In this document: piece by piece, positions 52,910 through 61,630 of the stretch
How the letters are laid out: every line of letters starts with the position of its first letter
Position numbering within the stretch: position 1 is the first letter of the stretch
NCBI RefSeq assembly: GCF_013340305.1
Contig: NZ_BLVP01000001.1
Location: 186,001-250,000 of the forward strand
Length of the DNA stretch: 64,000 bases
From: Desulfovibrio psychrotolerans
GTDB taxonomy: Bacteria; Desulfobacterota; Desulfovibrionia; Desulfovibrionales; Desulfovibrionaceae
Reading direction: 5' to 3'
Notes under the pieces: model-generated
What the model was told of the DNA's origin: nothing
The model's database searches: none
The model's input: the letters and a program-made list of their open reading frames with translations, nothing else
Made by a program: the position numbers and the translations under genes

Positions 52910-55281
52910 ATGCTTCCCCCGTTCCCGGCATCACCCTTTTGTTCCTTGTCCTGTCCAGCCCCGGCATCCTCGTCATGCCCGCCTTCGCCGCTGCTCCTGC
53001 GATACGCCCTGCCAGCCTGACTGGTGGAAGGAAAACGCAAGGTAAAGCGCGCTCCGGCACCGTCCACATTTTCCGCCTGAATGCTGCCGCCAAAGTCGTG
53101 CACCAGCCCGTAGCTTATAGAAAGCCCCAGTCCGGTCCCCTTGCCCACCTTCTTGGTGGTGAAAAACGGCTCAAATATTTTGTTCTGCAAAGACCGCGGT
53201 ATCCCCAGCCCGGTATCCTCCACCACCACAAGCACTTCCCTTCCCTGCGACATGGTCTGCAGCAGAATGCGCCTGGGTGCCTCCGGTTCTTTTTCGCTCC
53301 GCTCCTCCACGGCATCGCGCGCGTTGAGCAGCAGGTTCATGAACACCTGTTCCAGACGGTTGGGCATGGCGAGTATGGGCGGCAGGTCTTCCTCCAGCGC
53401 CCATACGATTTCAATGTTCCGCAACGTCAACTGTCTGAAGAAGAAGTCCGAAGAAGCGCGCAGCACCGAGTTCACGTCCACATGTTCCAGCGCAAGGTCA
53501 GACTGCCTTCCGAACTCCCGCATATGATTGATGATGCGGCTGGCGCGGTCCACATGGGAATCAATCTCTTTCACCATGGTTTCCAGCACTTCAGGCACAA
53601 TGGGTTCTTCACGGCGTATCTTGCGGAAAATGAAACTGCTCGCGGTCTTGATGACCGTAAGCGGCTGATTGAGTTCGTGCGCCACGCCCGTGGCCATTTC
53701 GCCCAGTGTGGCCATCTTGCCCGCCTGAATGAGTTTCTGCTCGGTTTCAAGACGCTCGGTAATGTCGTTGGTGGTAACCAGCAGAATACGGCGCTCGTGA
53801 TACTCGGCGGGCGAGAGCATGATATCCACATAGAACGGGCTGCCGTCGCTGCGGTAGTTGCGGGCTCTGTTCAGCACCGTAAAAGCCCGTAACTGCGAGG
53901 CATATCTGTCCCGCTCCTCCGGCGAGAACACAGAGAGGAACGATTCTCCCCGCGCCGCTGTACGCAACAGACCGTACACACGCTCAGCCGTGGTGTTACA
54001 GTCAATAATCTCCAGCGACTGTGCGTCCAGCACAAACACGGAGTTGGGAATATTATCGAAAATGGCGTGATACTTCTGTTCGGAACGGCGCAGGCGTTCC
54101 TCCACCTCGCGCCGGCCGGAAATGTCTATGCTCATTTCCATGGCGGCCGTCACATTGCCAAGATCATCAACAATGGGCGTGGTATGCACCAGCCAGTAGG
54201 CCCGCGTGCCGTCCGGGTTCACCCTGCTCTCTTCGGAGCAATGGGCAAGCCCGGTGGCAAAGGTTCTTTCCACCGGACAATTCGGACATTTATCCGTGCG
54301 CCCCTTATACGCCTCATAGCAGTGCATGCCGCAGGTCGGGCTGAACCTGTCAGCGAATTCCCTGTTGTACTTGAGGAGCTTGTAATCTCTGTCCTGCACG
54401 GTAATGCTGCACGGCACCTGCTCGAATAACAGCTGATATTCCCTGCGCTGCCTGTTCAGTTCGTCCTGCTTGTCGGCAATAGCCTGCTGCATGCGGGAAA
54501 GCGCCTGAGCCAGTTCACCCACTTCCCCCAACCCTTCCAGACCGGCCAGTTCCACCCTGTCGCCCCTGCCTATGCGCGTAGCCGATTCGATGAGTAACGC
54601 CACAGGCTGCGTTATGAAGCGGCGCAGAAGTGCGAAGGTAAGCGAGGAAGCCAGCAAAAAAATGCCCACGGTAAGCAGGATAATACGCTGCTGAAACGAC
54701 AATATATCCTGTTCTGATGAATCCGCACGCAAAACAACATCCAGCGCGCCCAGCACAAGCTTGTCCCGCTCGTGCGCGTGGCACACATCGTCCGCGCATC
54801 CCGGCTCGTTCATAATGGGGATAAGACTCCCCAGCCGGGGCGCGCCTCCGGCATCATCAAAGATGCGGATGCGTTCATCCACTTCAAGAAATGTTTTGGG
54901 TTCAGACGCTCTGTGGCAGGCGATGCAGGCGGTGTCACGAATATTTGTCTTGGTGTCTATTTCTTCTGGATTACTGGAAAACTTAACCTCGCCCGCTTTG
55001 TTGTATATACGAATGGAAACAATATCAGGATGCTGCGCCACATCGCCGATTATCTGGTCCAGCTCATGGCGCGCATTGCCCATCATGGCGTAGCGGGTGC
55101 CCAGCAGAATAGTCTGCCCCATGCGATTTGCCCCTGCCACCAGCTCACTCCGGGCATGCATGTGATGATAACGGATACTCTGCCACGCGTGCAGGCCAAG
55201 ACACACGAACATTGTCGCGCTGGTTATGGCAAGAATGCGCAACGCCAGCGAGGTGCGCATGGGAAATAAACGCCTTTGCAC
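52906..55281 (-). CDS. Membrane histidine kinase with periplasmic di-heme sensor
   Basis: 791 aa. Helix 1 (about 12-31) and helix 2 (about 197-217) bracket a periplasmic domain carrying a normal heme motif CIACH (119-123) and an extended one, C-x4-CH (162-168, CADDVCH), the kind seen in some cytochromes c3. HAMP (about 215-268), two PAS domains (the first with C...CPNCPV near 330-345), HisKA with VAHELNQPL and HATPase_c follow. The GTG start has GGGGAG four bases upstream; an ATG at 55260 lacks one. It sits over the REC-kinase gene and beside an IscR-like gene. Confidence 0.9.
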   Translation of the reverse strand: MQRRLFPMRTSLALRILAITSATMFVCLGLHAWQSIRYHHMHARSELVAGANRMGQTILLGTRYAMMGNARHELDQIIGDVAQHPDIVSIRIYNKAGEVKFSSNPEEIDTKTNIRDTACIACHRASEPKTFLEVDERIRIFDDAGGAPRLGSLIPIMNEPGCADDVCHAHERDKLVLGALDVVLRADSSEQDILSFQQRIILLTVGIFLLASSLTFALLRRFITQPVALLIESATRIGRGDRVELAGLEGLGEVGELAQALSRMQQAIADKQDELNRQRREYQLLFEQVPCSITVQDRDYKLLKYNREFADRFSPTCGMHCYEAYKGRTDKCPNCPVERTFATGLAHCSEESRVNPDGTRAYWLVHTTPIVDDLGNVTAAMEMSIDISGRREVEERLRRSEQKYHAIFDNIPNSVFVLDAQSLEIIDCNTTAERVYGLLRTAARGESFLSVFSPEERDRYASQLRAFTVLNRARNYRSDGSPFYVDIMLSPAEYHERRILLVTTNDITERLETEQKLIQAGKMATLGEMATGVAHELNQPLTVIKTASSFIFRKIRREEPIVPEVLETMVKEIDSHVDRASRIINHMREFGRQSDLALEHVDVNSVLRASSDFFFRQLTLRNIEIVWALEEDLPPILAMPNRLEQVFMNLLLNARDAVEERSEKEPEAPRRILLQTMSQGREVLVVVEDTGLGIPRSLQNKIFEPFFTTKKVGKGTGLGLSISYGLVHDFGGSIQAENVDGAGARFTLRFPSTSQAGRAYRRSSGEGGHDEDAGAGQDKEQKGDAGNGGSI

Positions 55282-55336
55282 AGCACTCCCCTTCCGCTTT
55301 AAAGCCCAGCGTGGTCACCGCAGCCGATGCGTTCTC

Positions 55337-55870
55337 TCAATAATCTTCCAGCCCTGTCAGCGTCACTGCTTCCAACTCACATCGGGCACCGGCGGGAACC
55401 TCCCGCCTCATGTCCGGGTGCTCCGTGATGGTGCGCACGCAATAGTCGCCAAACTTCACGCCCTTTTCCGTGTAGTTCACCAGCTCACCAAAGCAAAATT
55501 TGTCCAGATGCGCATACATGGCAAGGCTTGCCTCCTTCCACAAAAGGCGGGTCAGGCACCCCGGCGCATGCGTGCACGAAGCAGCATCCTTGCCGCAGCC
55601 TACAAGATCGGTTCCCCCTTCCAGCAGGCGCACCACTTCGCCGACAGTGATCGTTGCAGGATCAACCGCCATCATGTGTCCTCCGTTGGGCCCCCGGCGG
55701 GTCTTGACATACCCCCCGTTCTTCAACTGCCTCGCAATCTTTTCCAAATACTTCTGCGAGATGCCCAGCCGCTTTGCGGAATCGCGCATGAGTACGGGCT
55801 CATCTCTCCCGTGCACGGCGATATCAAGCAAAAGCCTTGTCCCATAGCGGCTGTTTGTAAGCAATCGCAT
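55337..55870 (-). CDS. Rrf2-family regulator with IscR-like cysteines
   Basis: 177 aa. Winged helix (about 8-65, with RLGISQKYLEKIARQLKNGGYV and RRGPNGGH) followed by three cysteines at 92, 99 and 105 (C-x6-C-x5-C), almost the IscR Fe-S ligand spacing. It probably senses iron-sulfur status, O2 or NO. Four further Cys near the C-terminus are unusual. AGGAGGGG precedes the ATG. It runs just upstream of the di-heme kinase gene on the same strand with a 55-base gap. Confidence 0.92.
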   Translation of the reverse strand: MRLLTNSRYGTRLLLDIAVHGRDEPVLMRDSAKRLGISQKYLEKIARQLKNGGYVKTRRGPNGGHMMAVDPATITVGEVVRLLEGGTDLVGCGKDAASCTHAPGCLTRLLWKEASLAMYAHLDKFCFGELVNYTEKGVKFGDYCVRTITEHPDMRREVPAGARCELEAVTLTGLEDY

Positions 55871-56071
55871 CTAACCCCTCCTGTTATCATACTGTTTTTT
55901 ACTGTTCATACGGCGCACAGTCCGCATCATGGCCCTCCGGTACAACCTGCCCCTTGCGGGGCAACCACGTCCGCCCAGACCAGTCGGCGGCTTACTCCGG
56001 CTGTTTGTTAACACTCACAGACCAGAATAAGTACAAAAAACACACTGTTTACGCCCTTACCCCAAGCATAT

Positions 56072-56088
56072 CCTACCTGGCAGGTAGG
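56072..56088. promoter_or_regulatory. Perfect 17-bp palindrome upstream of the Rrf2 gene
   Basis: CCTACCTG-G-CAGGTAGG, eight-base arms around one base, in the 436-base gap 55871-56306 between the Rrf2 gene and the small Cys-rich protein gene. It is about 200 bases from the Rrf2 ATG. A strong operator candidate for either gene; otherwise this gap shows only the promoter listed next and an ACAGTA direct repeat near the Rrf2 start. Confidence 0.6.
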
Positions 56089-56191
56089 TACAACGACAAA
56101 AATTCCGAACCCCGCTTGTCGTGAATAAACAAGCCCGGCTCCCGGCACTGCCCAACCTGCTGAAACCAATCACAGCACCCACACGACAGCC

Positions 56192-56220
56192 TCGAAACCC
56201 GGAGTTAGCGGCTGTATAAT
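56192..56220 (+). promoter_or_regulatory. Candidate sigma-70 promoter of the Cys-rich small protein
   Basis: TCGAAA (56192-56197), a 17-base spacer and a consensus TATAAT (56215-56220), 86 bases before the ATG at 56307. Confidence 0.55.
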
Positions 56221-56306
56221 TTTCACCTGCCCCCGCTCTCATCTTGCCTGTGCCGGAAACTGTGGTACTGTGTAGGCTCTTTTCCCCACGTGTCAGGAGG
56301 CAAGAC

Positions 56307-56570
56307 ATGAAAAACACCCACCAGCCACACGGCCCTTGCAACGGTTGCGCATTCCACCTGCAAGACTGCATTCTCGGCATCCGGCCACAAACGACCGGCA
56401 TTGCCGCCCACCGGGAACACCCCTGTCTGGAATTTGTACCGCTCTGCCTGAACTGCCAGTATCCTGCGGTCTTCTGCGCCACCTGTTCCATACGCCGGTA
56501 CAACGATTTAAAGCCCCTCTCGCGCGACATCCTCCCCCTGTCCGAGCACACCTACGCCTGCACATGGTAA
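56307..56570 (+). CDS. Small cysteine-rich protein of unknown function
   Basis: 87 aa with nine cysteines: CNGC near 11, single C near 21 and 40, C near 47, CLNC-type pair near 47-50, CATC near 58-61 and one near the end. AGGAGG sits six bases before the ATG. No signal peptide. The pairs suggest zinc or Fe-S binding. Its promoter and a palindrome precede it and it diverges from the Rrf2 gene, so it could be an Rrf2 target. No family recognised. Confidence 0.75.
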   Translation: MKNTHQPHGPCNGCAFHLQDCILGIRPQTTGIAAHREHPCLEFVPLCLNCQYPAVFCATCSIRRYNDLKPLSRDILPLSEHTYACTW

Positions 56571-56597
56571 CGCGGCTCTTCCTGTGACCCTGCAAAA

Positions 56598-56638
56598 GCG
56601 AAAGGCCCGCTTCCGATGCCGGATGCGGACCTTCTTCG
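56598..56638 (-). terminator. Probable terminator of the 78-aa protein gene
   Basis: Imperfect hairpin with AAGG-CCGC/GCGG-CCTT outer arms and a TCCG/CGGA inner stem, followed on the minus strand by a TTTCGCTTTTG stretch, just after the stop of the 78-aa gene. Confidence 0.5.
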
Positions 56639-56653
56639 TGTGTGCAATGGAAG

Positions 56654-56890
56654 TCAATTCGTCAGCAGGCCTTCAAGATTCTGTTGAATACTCCTGATGA
56701 ACATACTCGCCTTCTGGCGGTGTTCATCAGATAATTCAGCCCACTGCTGTGCCACGTTCATGGTACACCGTCTGTCGGTTTCGACATCAATGTAGACCAT
56801 GCCGTTCTCGCCAACCTCCACTTCGATACGCTCTCCGTTCGGTTTGGTCAGCACAACTTCCACCCTGCCCAAAGAAGTAGACTTGCCCAT
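56654..56890 (-). CDS. Small unknown protein
   Basis: 78 aa, soluble and acidic. A beta-strand-rich first half (VEVVLTKPNGERIEVEV) and a helical second half ending with RQKASMFIRSIQQNLEGLL. AAGGAG precedes the ATG by nine bases. No family recognised; stands between the Cys-rich protein and the lon gene with its own terminator. Confidence 0.7.
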   Translation of the reverse strand: MGKSTSLGRVEVVLTKPNGERIEVEVGENGMVYIDVETDRRCTMNVAQQWAELSDEHRQKASMFIRSIQQNLEGLLTN

Positions 56891-57159
56891 TAGTCATCTC
56901 CTTACAGGTAGAAGGGTTAACGAAAGAATCGCCCGATACCCGCGTGCAATGTACCACAAGAAAAAAAGGCCGCAAGCTGCATGCCTTTCCGCAACGGGTT
57001 CTTGTGAAACAGAGTACGAGCCGTAACGTGCAGGATTCCCATCGCTTTATGTATTTCCCCTACATAAGCCCCACCCTTCTAGTCCAAAAATAACGCTTTG
57101 TGAAAGTTTTTTTTTGCCCCCGGGCATTGATTGCACACCCAACCATATGCAATCACGGG

Positions 57160-57184
57160 AAAAAGGGGCCGCGTGAGCGGCCCC
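57160..57184 (-). terminator. Terminator of hsp20-lon
   Basis: GGGGCCGC-GTGA-GCGGCCCC stem (57165-57184) followed on the minus strand by TTTTTCCC, 18 bases after the lon stop. The remaining part of the gap 56891-57202 shows no gene. Confidence 0.85.
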
Positions 57185-57202
57185 TCACATCCCTCAGTTT
57201 GC

Positions 57203-59680
57203 TTACTCATCATTTTCGGCGTCAGCTTTCCGGTCACCGTTCTTCTTTTTGGCAAAATCCCGCAACCCTTCTGCAAGGGCCAGCAGCTTCTCGTCCACAA
57301 GGGCGTTCACGGTTCCGGAAGGATACGCCCCATCCGGCTGACGTTCCCCGGCAGCACGCCCGGTCAGAATCTCAATACCCTCATTAACATGCGAAACAGC
57401 CCATACGTGGAACTTCCCTTCTTCCACCGCCTGCACCACTTCGTCCCTGAGCATCAGATCCTTGACATTGGCCTTGGGAATCATCACGCCCTGATCGCCG
57501 GTCAGCCCGCGTTGGCGACACACCTTGAAAAAGCCCTCTATCTTTTCGTTCACGCCCCCTATGGGCTGAACCTCGCCCTTCTGGTTCACGGAGCCGGTAA
57601 CGGCTATCCCCTGCCGGATGGGAACCTCCGCAAGACTGGAAAGCAGCGCATACAGCTCCGTGGACGAGGCGGAATCGCCGTCTATGCCGCCATACGACTG
57701 TTCAAAGGCAATAGAGGCAGCAAGCGTGAGCGGCTTGTTCTGTGCAAAGTTCTTCCGCAAATACCCGCTGAGAATAAGCATGCCCTTGTTGTGCGTAGAG
57801 CCGGACATGTCCGCCTCCCGCTCAATATTGATGATACCTTCCTTGCCTATGGACGTGGCGCAGGTAATGCGCGCAGGCTTGCCGAACGAGTAATCGCCCA
57901 GCGAGTAGACGGCAAGACCGTTTATCTGGCCCGCCACTTCGCCTTCGGTGTCTATGAACACGCTGCCCCGGTCAATCATCTCCTGCAGCCTGTCTTCTAT
58001 CTGGTTGCTGCGGTAGATGCGCGCCTCCACGGCATTGCGCACGTGCTCGCCCCGCACCGCGTCGCTCCCGGACTCGCGGGCAAGGAAGTTGGCCTCTTCC
58101 ATGATATCGCTGAGAATGGGGAAGGAGGTGGAAATCTTCTCCTGCCTGCCAGCCAGCCGGACGCCGTGCTCCAGCAGCGCCGCCACGGCATCGGCATGAA
58201 AGGCCATGAGTTTTCTGTCTTCCGCAAAGGTCTTTACAAGGCGGCTTATGTCCTGCACGGCCTTGTCATCTCGGTTCATGGACGTTTCAAAGTCCGCACG
58301 CACCTTGAATATCCTGTCCACATCGTCATCGTAATAGCGCAGCATGTGGTACAGGTTCGGTGTCGCCAGAACAACCACCTTCACTTCCATGGCAATGGGT
58401 TCCGGCTTCAGGGCTGTGGTGGTCAGCAGGTAGTACGGGTCAAAGGTCTGAATCTCAATCTCCGAGGTCTTCAGTGCACGTTTCAGTGTCTGCCAGACAC
58501 CGGGCTCCATGATGGCGTCCATGAGATTGAGAACCAGATACCCCCCGTTCGCCTTGATGAACGACCCTGCGTTAATCTTTTTATAGTCCGTGCGCCACAG
58601 CCCGTTGCGGTCCATAACTCGTTCTATGGAACCGAAAAGGTTGCGGTATGTGGGGTGGGACTCCACGATAACGGGCGGTCCTTCGCTTTCACTGTTATCC
58701 ACCAGCAGGTTCACGCCGTAGGGGTGCAGCACGGCATCTGCCGATGCACCGGGAAAAGTCATTCCCATGGGTCCCTGCTGCGGCTGCCCCATGGATTTAA
58801 GGGCATCCAGATTGTCAGCCATATCTTCCAGCATGGCGTCCACAAACTTTTCCACCTTTTCCTGATCCCGCCACCCGTTGCGCAGAGGTTGGGCAAGCTC
58901 GCGGGCAATATTCATAAACATGAGCTTGTCCACATCTTCACTCTTACGCTTCACTTCCTTTTGCAGGGCGCGCACATCAAGGAAGATTGCATCTATCTCT
59001 TCCTTCAGCTCCTTGTACTTTTCCTGCAACTGGGCAAACTCCTCCTTGGGGAACCTGCCCTTCTCCATCAGTTCTTCAAGTTTGAGCAAGTGCACGGGCT
59101 CACCGTCCACAATGGGAACAATGTCGGGGCGCTGCACATTGCCCATCTGCATGTTCACCATCACAAAACCGGCATCCTTCACCCGTTCTTCAAGTCCCTT
59201 GAAGAATTCGCGCGTCTTCTTGTCGTGTTCCTCAATAATCAGGTTCTTGCTGTTTATGTACTCCTGGCTTTCAAACAGCTGGGGCACATCTCTCTTTATT
59301 CTTTCCAAAAATTTATCTACCGCAGCCTTGAACTTCGTACCGTTTCCGGCCACAAACCGCAGCAGAATGGGCTCCTCAGGCGTCTTAAAATTATTGACGT
59401 AGCAAACATCATCGGGAGTTTCCTGCTTGCGTGTGGAATTTTCCAGCAGTCGCTTCACCACCGCAAGCTTGCCCACATGGGCTGCGCCCGTGACGAAAAT
59501 GTTGTAGCCCTTGGCATCCATGCCCATGCCGAACCTGAAGGCATCCACACCCCGGTCCTGACCTATTATGTCTGTCTGCACTTCCAGTTCGTCAGTGGTG
59601 GTAAAGTGAAGGCTTCCGGGCGCAAGCTTCCAACGCAGGCTATCCACCGGAACCTTTGCGGCTTCGCGTATGTCAGTCAT
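57203..59680 (-). CDS. Lon-like ATP-dependent protease (AAA_32 type)
   Basis: 825 aa. An N-terminal AAA-like half with an inserted coiled coil (about 150-260) is followed by a Lon protease domain with catalytic Ser670 (GDSASSTEL) and Lys713 (NEKIEGF), 43 residues apart as in classical Lon. The P-loop reads GAAHVGKLAVV (65-75), lacking the normal GTGK-S/T core, so ATP use may be altered. No LAN substrate domain is seen, so this is the LonB/AAA_32 branch. GAGGAGG precedes the ATG. The hsp20 gene lies 17 bases upstream, making a stress protein quality-control operon. Confidence 0.9.
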   Translation of the reverse strand: MTDIREAAKVPVDSLRWKLAPGSLHFTTTDELEVQTDIIGQDRGVDAFRFGMGMDAKGYNIFVTGAAHVGKLAVVKRLLENSTRKQETPDDVCYVNNFKTPEEPILLRFVAGNGTKFKAAVDKFLERIKRDVPQLFESQEYINSKNLIIEEHDKKTREFFKGLEERVKDAGFVMVNMQMGNVQRPDIVPIVDGEPVHLLKLEELMEKGRFPKEEFAQLQEKYKELKEEIDAIFLDVRALQKEVKRKSEDVDKLMFMNIARELAQPLRNGWRDQEKVEKFVDAMLEDMADNLDALKSMGQPQQGPMGMTFPGASADAVLHPYGVNLLVDNSESEGPPVIVESHPTYRNLFGSIERVMDRNGLWRTDYKKINAGSFIKANGGYLVLNLMDAIMEPGVWQTLKRALKTSEIEIQTFDPYYLLTTTALKPEPIAMEVKVVVLATPNLYHMLRYYDDDVDRIFKVRADFETSMNRDDKAVQDISRLVKTFAEDRKLMAFHADAVAALLEHGVRLAGRQEKISTSFPILSDIMEEANFLARESGSDAVRGEHVRNAVEARIYRSNQIEDRLQEMIDRGSVFIDTEGEVAGQINGLAVYSLGDYSFGKPARITCATSIGKEGIINIEREADMSGSTHNKGMLILSGYLRKNFAQNKPLTLAASIAFEQSYGGIDGDSASSTELYALLSSLAEVPIRQGIAVTGSVNQKGEVQPIGGVNEKIEGFFKVCRQRGLTGDQGVMIPKANVKDLMLRDEVVQAVEEGKFHVWAVSHVNEGIEILTGRAAGERQPDGAYPSGTVNALVDEKLLALAEGLRDFAKKKNGDRKADAENDE

Positions 59681-59697
59681 GATTTCCTCCTCGCAGG

Positions 59698-60129
59698 TTA
59701 CCGGCTGTTGACAAATACAACCGGAATGCGCCGCATTTCCGGACGTTTGCATTTAGGCATGGTTATAGACAGCTTTTCTCCGTCAAATTCCGCTTTCACG
59801 TCTTCCGCCCGCACCTTGCAGGGCAGCCGGAACCGCTGTTCAAAAACGCTGGCTCCGCTTGCCTCTGCGCATGACGCATGGTGTTCGCAGCGTACCACCA
59901 GAATATCCTCTTCCACAAAGATGGATATCTCTTCCGGTTTCATTCCCGGCAACACGGCTTCCACAACCACGCTGTCACGCGTATCGGTCATGGAAAGGTT
60001 CGGGTCTTCCAGCAGGGGGCGGCATACGGAAGGCAGCCCAAAGTCTGCGCACAGGCGGTCGAACATACGTTCGCTGTCCATCCGGAGTCTCTGTAGCTGC
60101 TGGCTTTTCCAATTCTTGAAGTTGGGCAT
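59698..60129 (-). CDS. Small heat-shock protein Hsp20
   Basis: 143 aa. Alpha-crystallin domain (about 40-135) with the usual EAVLPGMKPEEI, RCEHH and the A-x-x-x-n-GVL-equivalent (KAEFDGEKLSITMPK). It is a holdase chaperone. GGAGG lies eight bases before the ATG. It is first in the operon, followed by the Lon-like protease gene. Confidence 0.92.
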   Translation of the reverse strand: MPNFKNWKSQQLQRLRMDSERMFDRLCADFGLPSVCRPLLEDPNLSMTDTRDSVVVEAVLPGMKPEEISIFVEEDILVVRCEHHASCAEASGASVFEQRFRLPCKVRAEDVKAEFDGEKLSITMPKCKRPEMRRIPVVFVNSR

Positions 60130-60471
60130 ATCCCAATCCTCCTTCTTGCGGATCTACGTTCCGGAACAGAGTCGCCAGTCTAAGAATGTTCTGCACAAAA
60201 GGCTTGGCGAAGCCACCTTCAGGGGCTTGTCATTCTTATACAAATATTTTCACTAGATGGGAATGGGCAAATTACTTTTTTATGCGTAATCACTGCCCTT
60301 GCGGCAAATTCCGGTCTTGACCAAGTGCGCACAATGACTTACCCAAGCCTTTCAGCGGGTGTAGTCCTTAACCGACCCCCATGCCTGCCCTTCTGCAGAT
60401 GCCGGCACACCGCCCGGCTACTCCATCCCGGAAAACACCCGGACCAAGAACGAATGCAAGGAAACGAACGA
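60130..60471. other. Divergent leader region hsp20 / greA
   Basis: 342 bases between the hsp20 start and the greA start. A GGCTT-GGCG-AAGCC hairpin (60201-60214) lies in the hsp20 leader and is followed on the minus strand by CTTTTG, so it could act as an attenuator or leader structure. Upstream is AT-rich. No CIRCE element was seen. Confidence 0.5.
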
Positions 60472-60963
60472 ATGGATACTATTCCGATTTCCGTTGAAGG
60501 TTTCAAAAAGCTTGAACGCGAACTGGAAGCCCTGAAGAAGGAACGCCCCGCCGTTATTCAAGCCATTAAGGAAGCCCGCGAAGAGGGCGACCTTTCGGAA
60601 AACGCCGGCTACGATGCAGCGCGCGAACGGCAGGGCTTGCTTGAGGCACGTATCAACTACATTGAATCCCGCATGCCTAAATTCAACGTCATCGACCGCA
60701 GCACCATGGGTGGCCATAAGGCCATTTTCGGTGCCACCGTCACCGTAGAAGATATGGAAACAGGCGAGCGCAAGACCTACACCCTGCTCGGCCCGGACGA
60801 GGCGGACTTCAACAACGGCAGCATTTCCATCCTCTCCCCTGTTGCCAAGGCACTGCTCGGCAAAGAAGTGGGTGACGAGGTAGTTGTTAACGCCCCCAAG
60901 GGACGCATCGAATACGAAATACTTTCCATAGAATTCAATAGCGGGAACGCATCCGAAGCCTGA
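60472..60963 (+). CDS. greA: Transcription elongation factor GreA
   Basis: 163 aa with the normal GreA layout: N-terminal coiled coil (about 8-75) and C-terminal FKBP-like domain (about 80-160). The coil tip keeps both acidic residues that bind the second Mg ion in RNA polymerase: D40 and E43 (EEGDLSENAGYD). It rescues backtracked polymerase by transcript cleavage. AAGGAAACGAACG precedes the ATG. It has its own terminator before a second greA gene. Confidence 0.95.
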   Translation: MDTIPISVEGFKKLERELEALKKERPAVIQAIKEAREEGDLSENAGYDAARERQGLLEARINYIESRMPKFNVIDRSTMGGHKAIFGATVTVEDMETGERKTYTLLGPDEADFNNGSISILSPVAKALLGKEVGDEVVVNAPKGRIEYEILSIEFNSGNASEA

Positions 60964-60991
60964 TGACCGGACAACGGATCTGAAAGCAACG

Positions 60992-61022
60992 GACCCCGCT
61001 ACAACAGCGGGGTCTTTTTTTT
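60992..61022 (+). terminator. Terminator of greA
   Basis: GACCCCGC-TACAACA-GCGGGGTC hairpin followed by eight Ts, 28 bases after the stop. Confidence 0.9.
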
Positions 61023-61116
61023 CGGCCCTCTCCAAAACAGAGCGGCGGCCATAGCGCACATTTGCGCCAAACCGGGAATATTCCCAACACATAAGGAGTT
61101 ACAAAGGAGAAAGACA

Positions 61117-61605
61117 ATGCAGACCATTCCCATCTCCCCTCAGGGATTCATACGGCTGAAGCTGGAGCTGGAAGCCCTCAAGAAGGAACGCCCTGTCGTT
61201 CTGCAGGCCATACGCGAAGCCCGTGAAGAGGGCGACGTCTCAAAAAACACGGCCTACGACACGGCTCTTGAACGGCAGACCATGCTTGAAAAACGCATAC
61301 GCCACATAGAATCGCGCATGCCGCATCTGCATGTTGTCGATCCCGCCATGATGGGCGGAGAAAAGGCGGTTTTCGGGGCCACCGTCATGTTTGAAAACGT
61401 GGAGACCGGAGAGCGGAAGGAATACACCCTGCTCGGTCCGGACGAAGCGGACTACACCAGCGGCAGCATTTCCGTTCAGTCGCCCGTGGCCAAAGCTCTG
61501 CTCGGCAGAAAGGCCGGGGATGAGGTGGTGGTGGACGCCCCGAAGGGGCGCGTCGAATATGAAATAGTCTCCGTAAAGTTCATGCACGGCGGCACGGCAC
61601 AGTAG
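61117..61605 (+). CDS. GreA paralogue with altered catalytic tip
   Basis: 162 aa, aligned end to end with the GreA encoded just upstream and very similar over its length. At the coil tip the sequence reads EEGDVSKNTAYD: D40 is kept but the second acidic residue is Lys43, and ENA becomes KNT. In E. coli GreA this position is Glu44, needed for cleavage. The protein probably still enters the secondary channel but may not promote cleavage; it could block or modulate RNA polymerase like Gfh1-type factors. AAGGAG precedes the ATG; it has its own terminator. Confidence 0.9.
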   Translation: MQTIPISPQGFIRLKLELEALKKERPVVLQAIREAREEGDVSKNTAYDTALERQTMLEKRIRHIESRMPHLHVVDPAMMGGEKAVFGATVMFENVETGERKEYTLLGPDEADYTSGSISVQSPVAKALLGRKAGDEVVVDAPKGRVEYEIVSVKFMHGGTAQ

Positions 61606-61630
61606 TTTTTCGCACCCACAGGAAAAACCA

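Noticed and set aside
57131-60256. Very long plus-strand open frame opposite lon and hsp20
   Set aside because: It mirrors the two minus-strand genes, has no ribosome binding site and no protein-like motif pattern; open only because of the codon use of the real genes.
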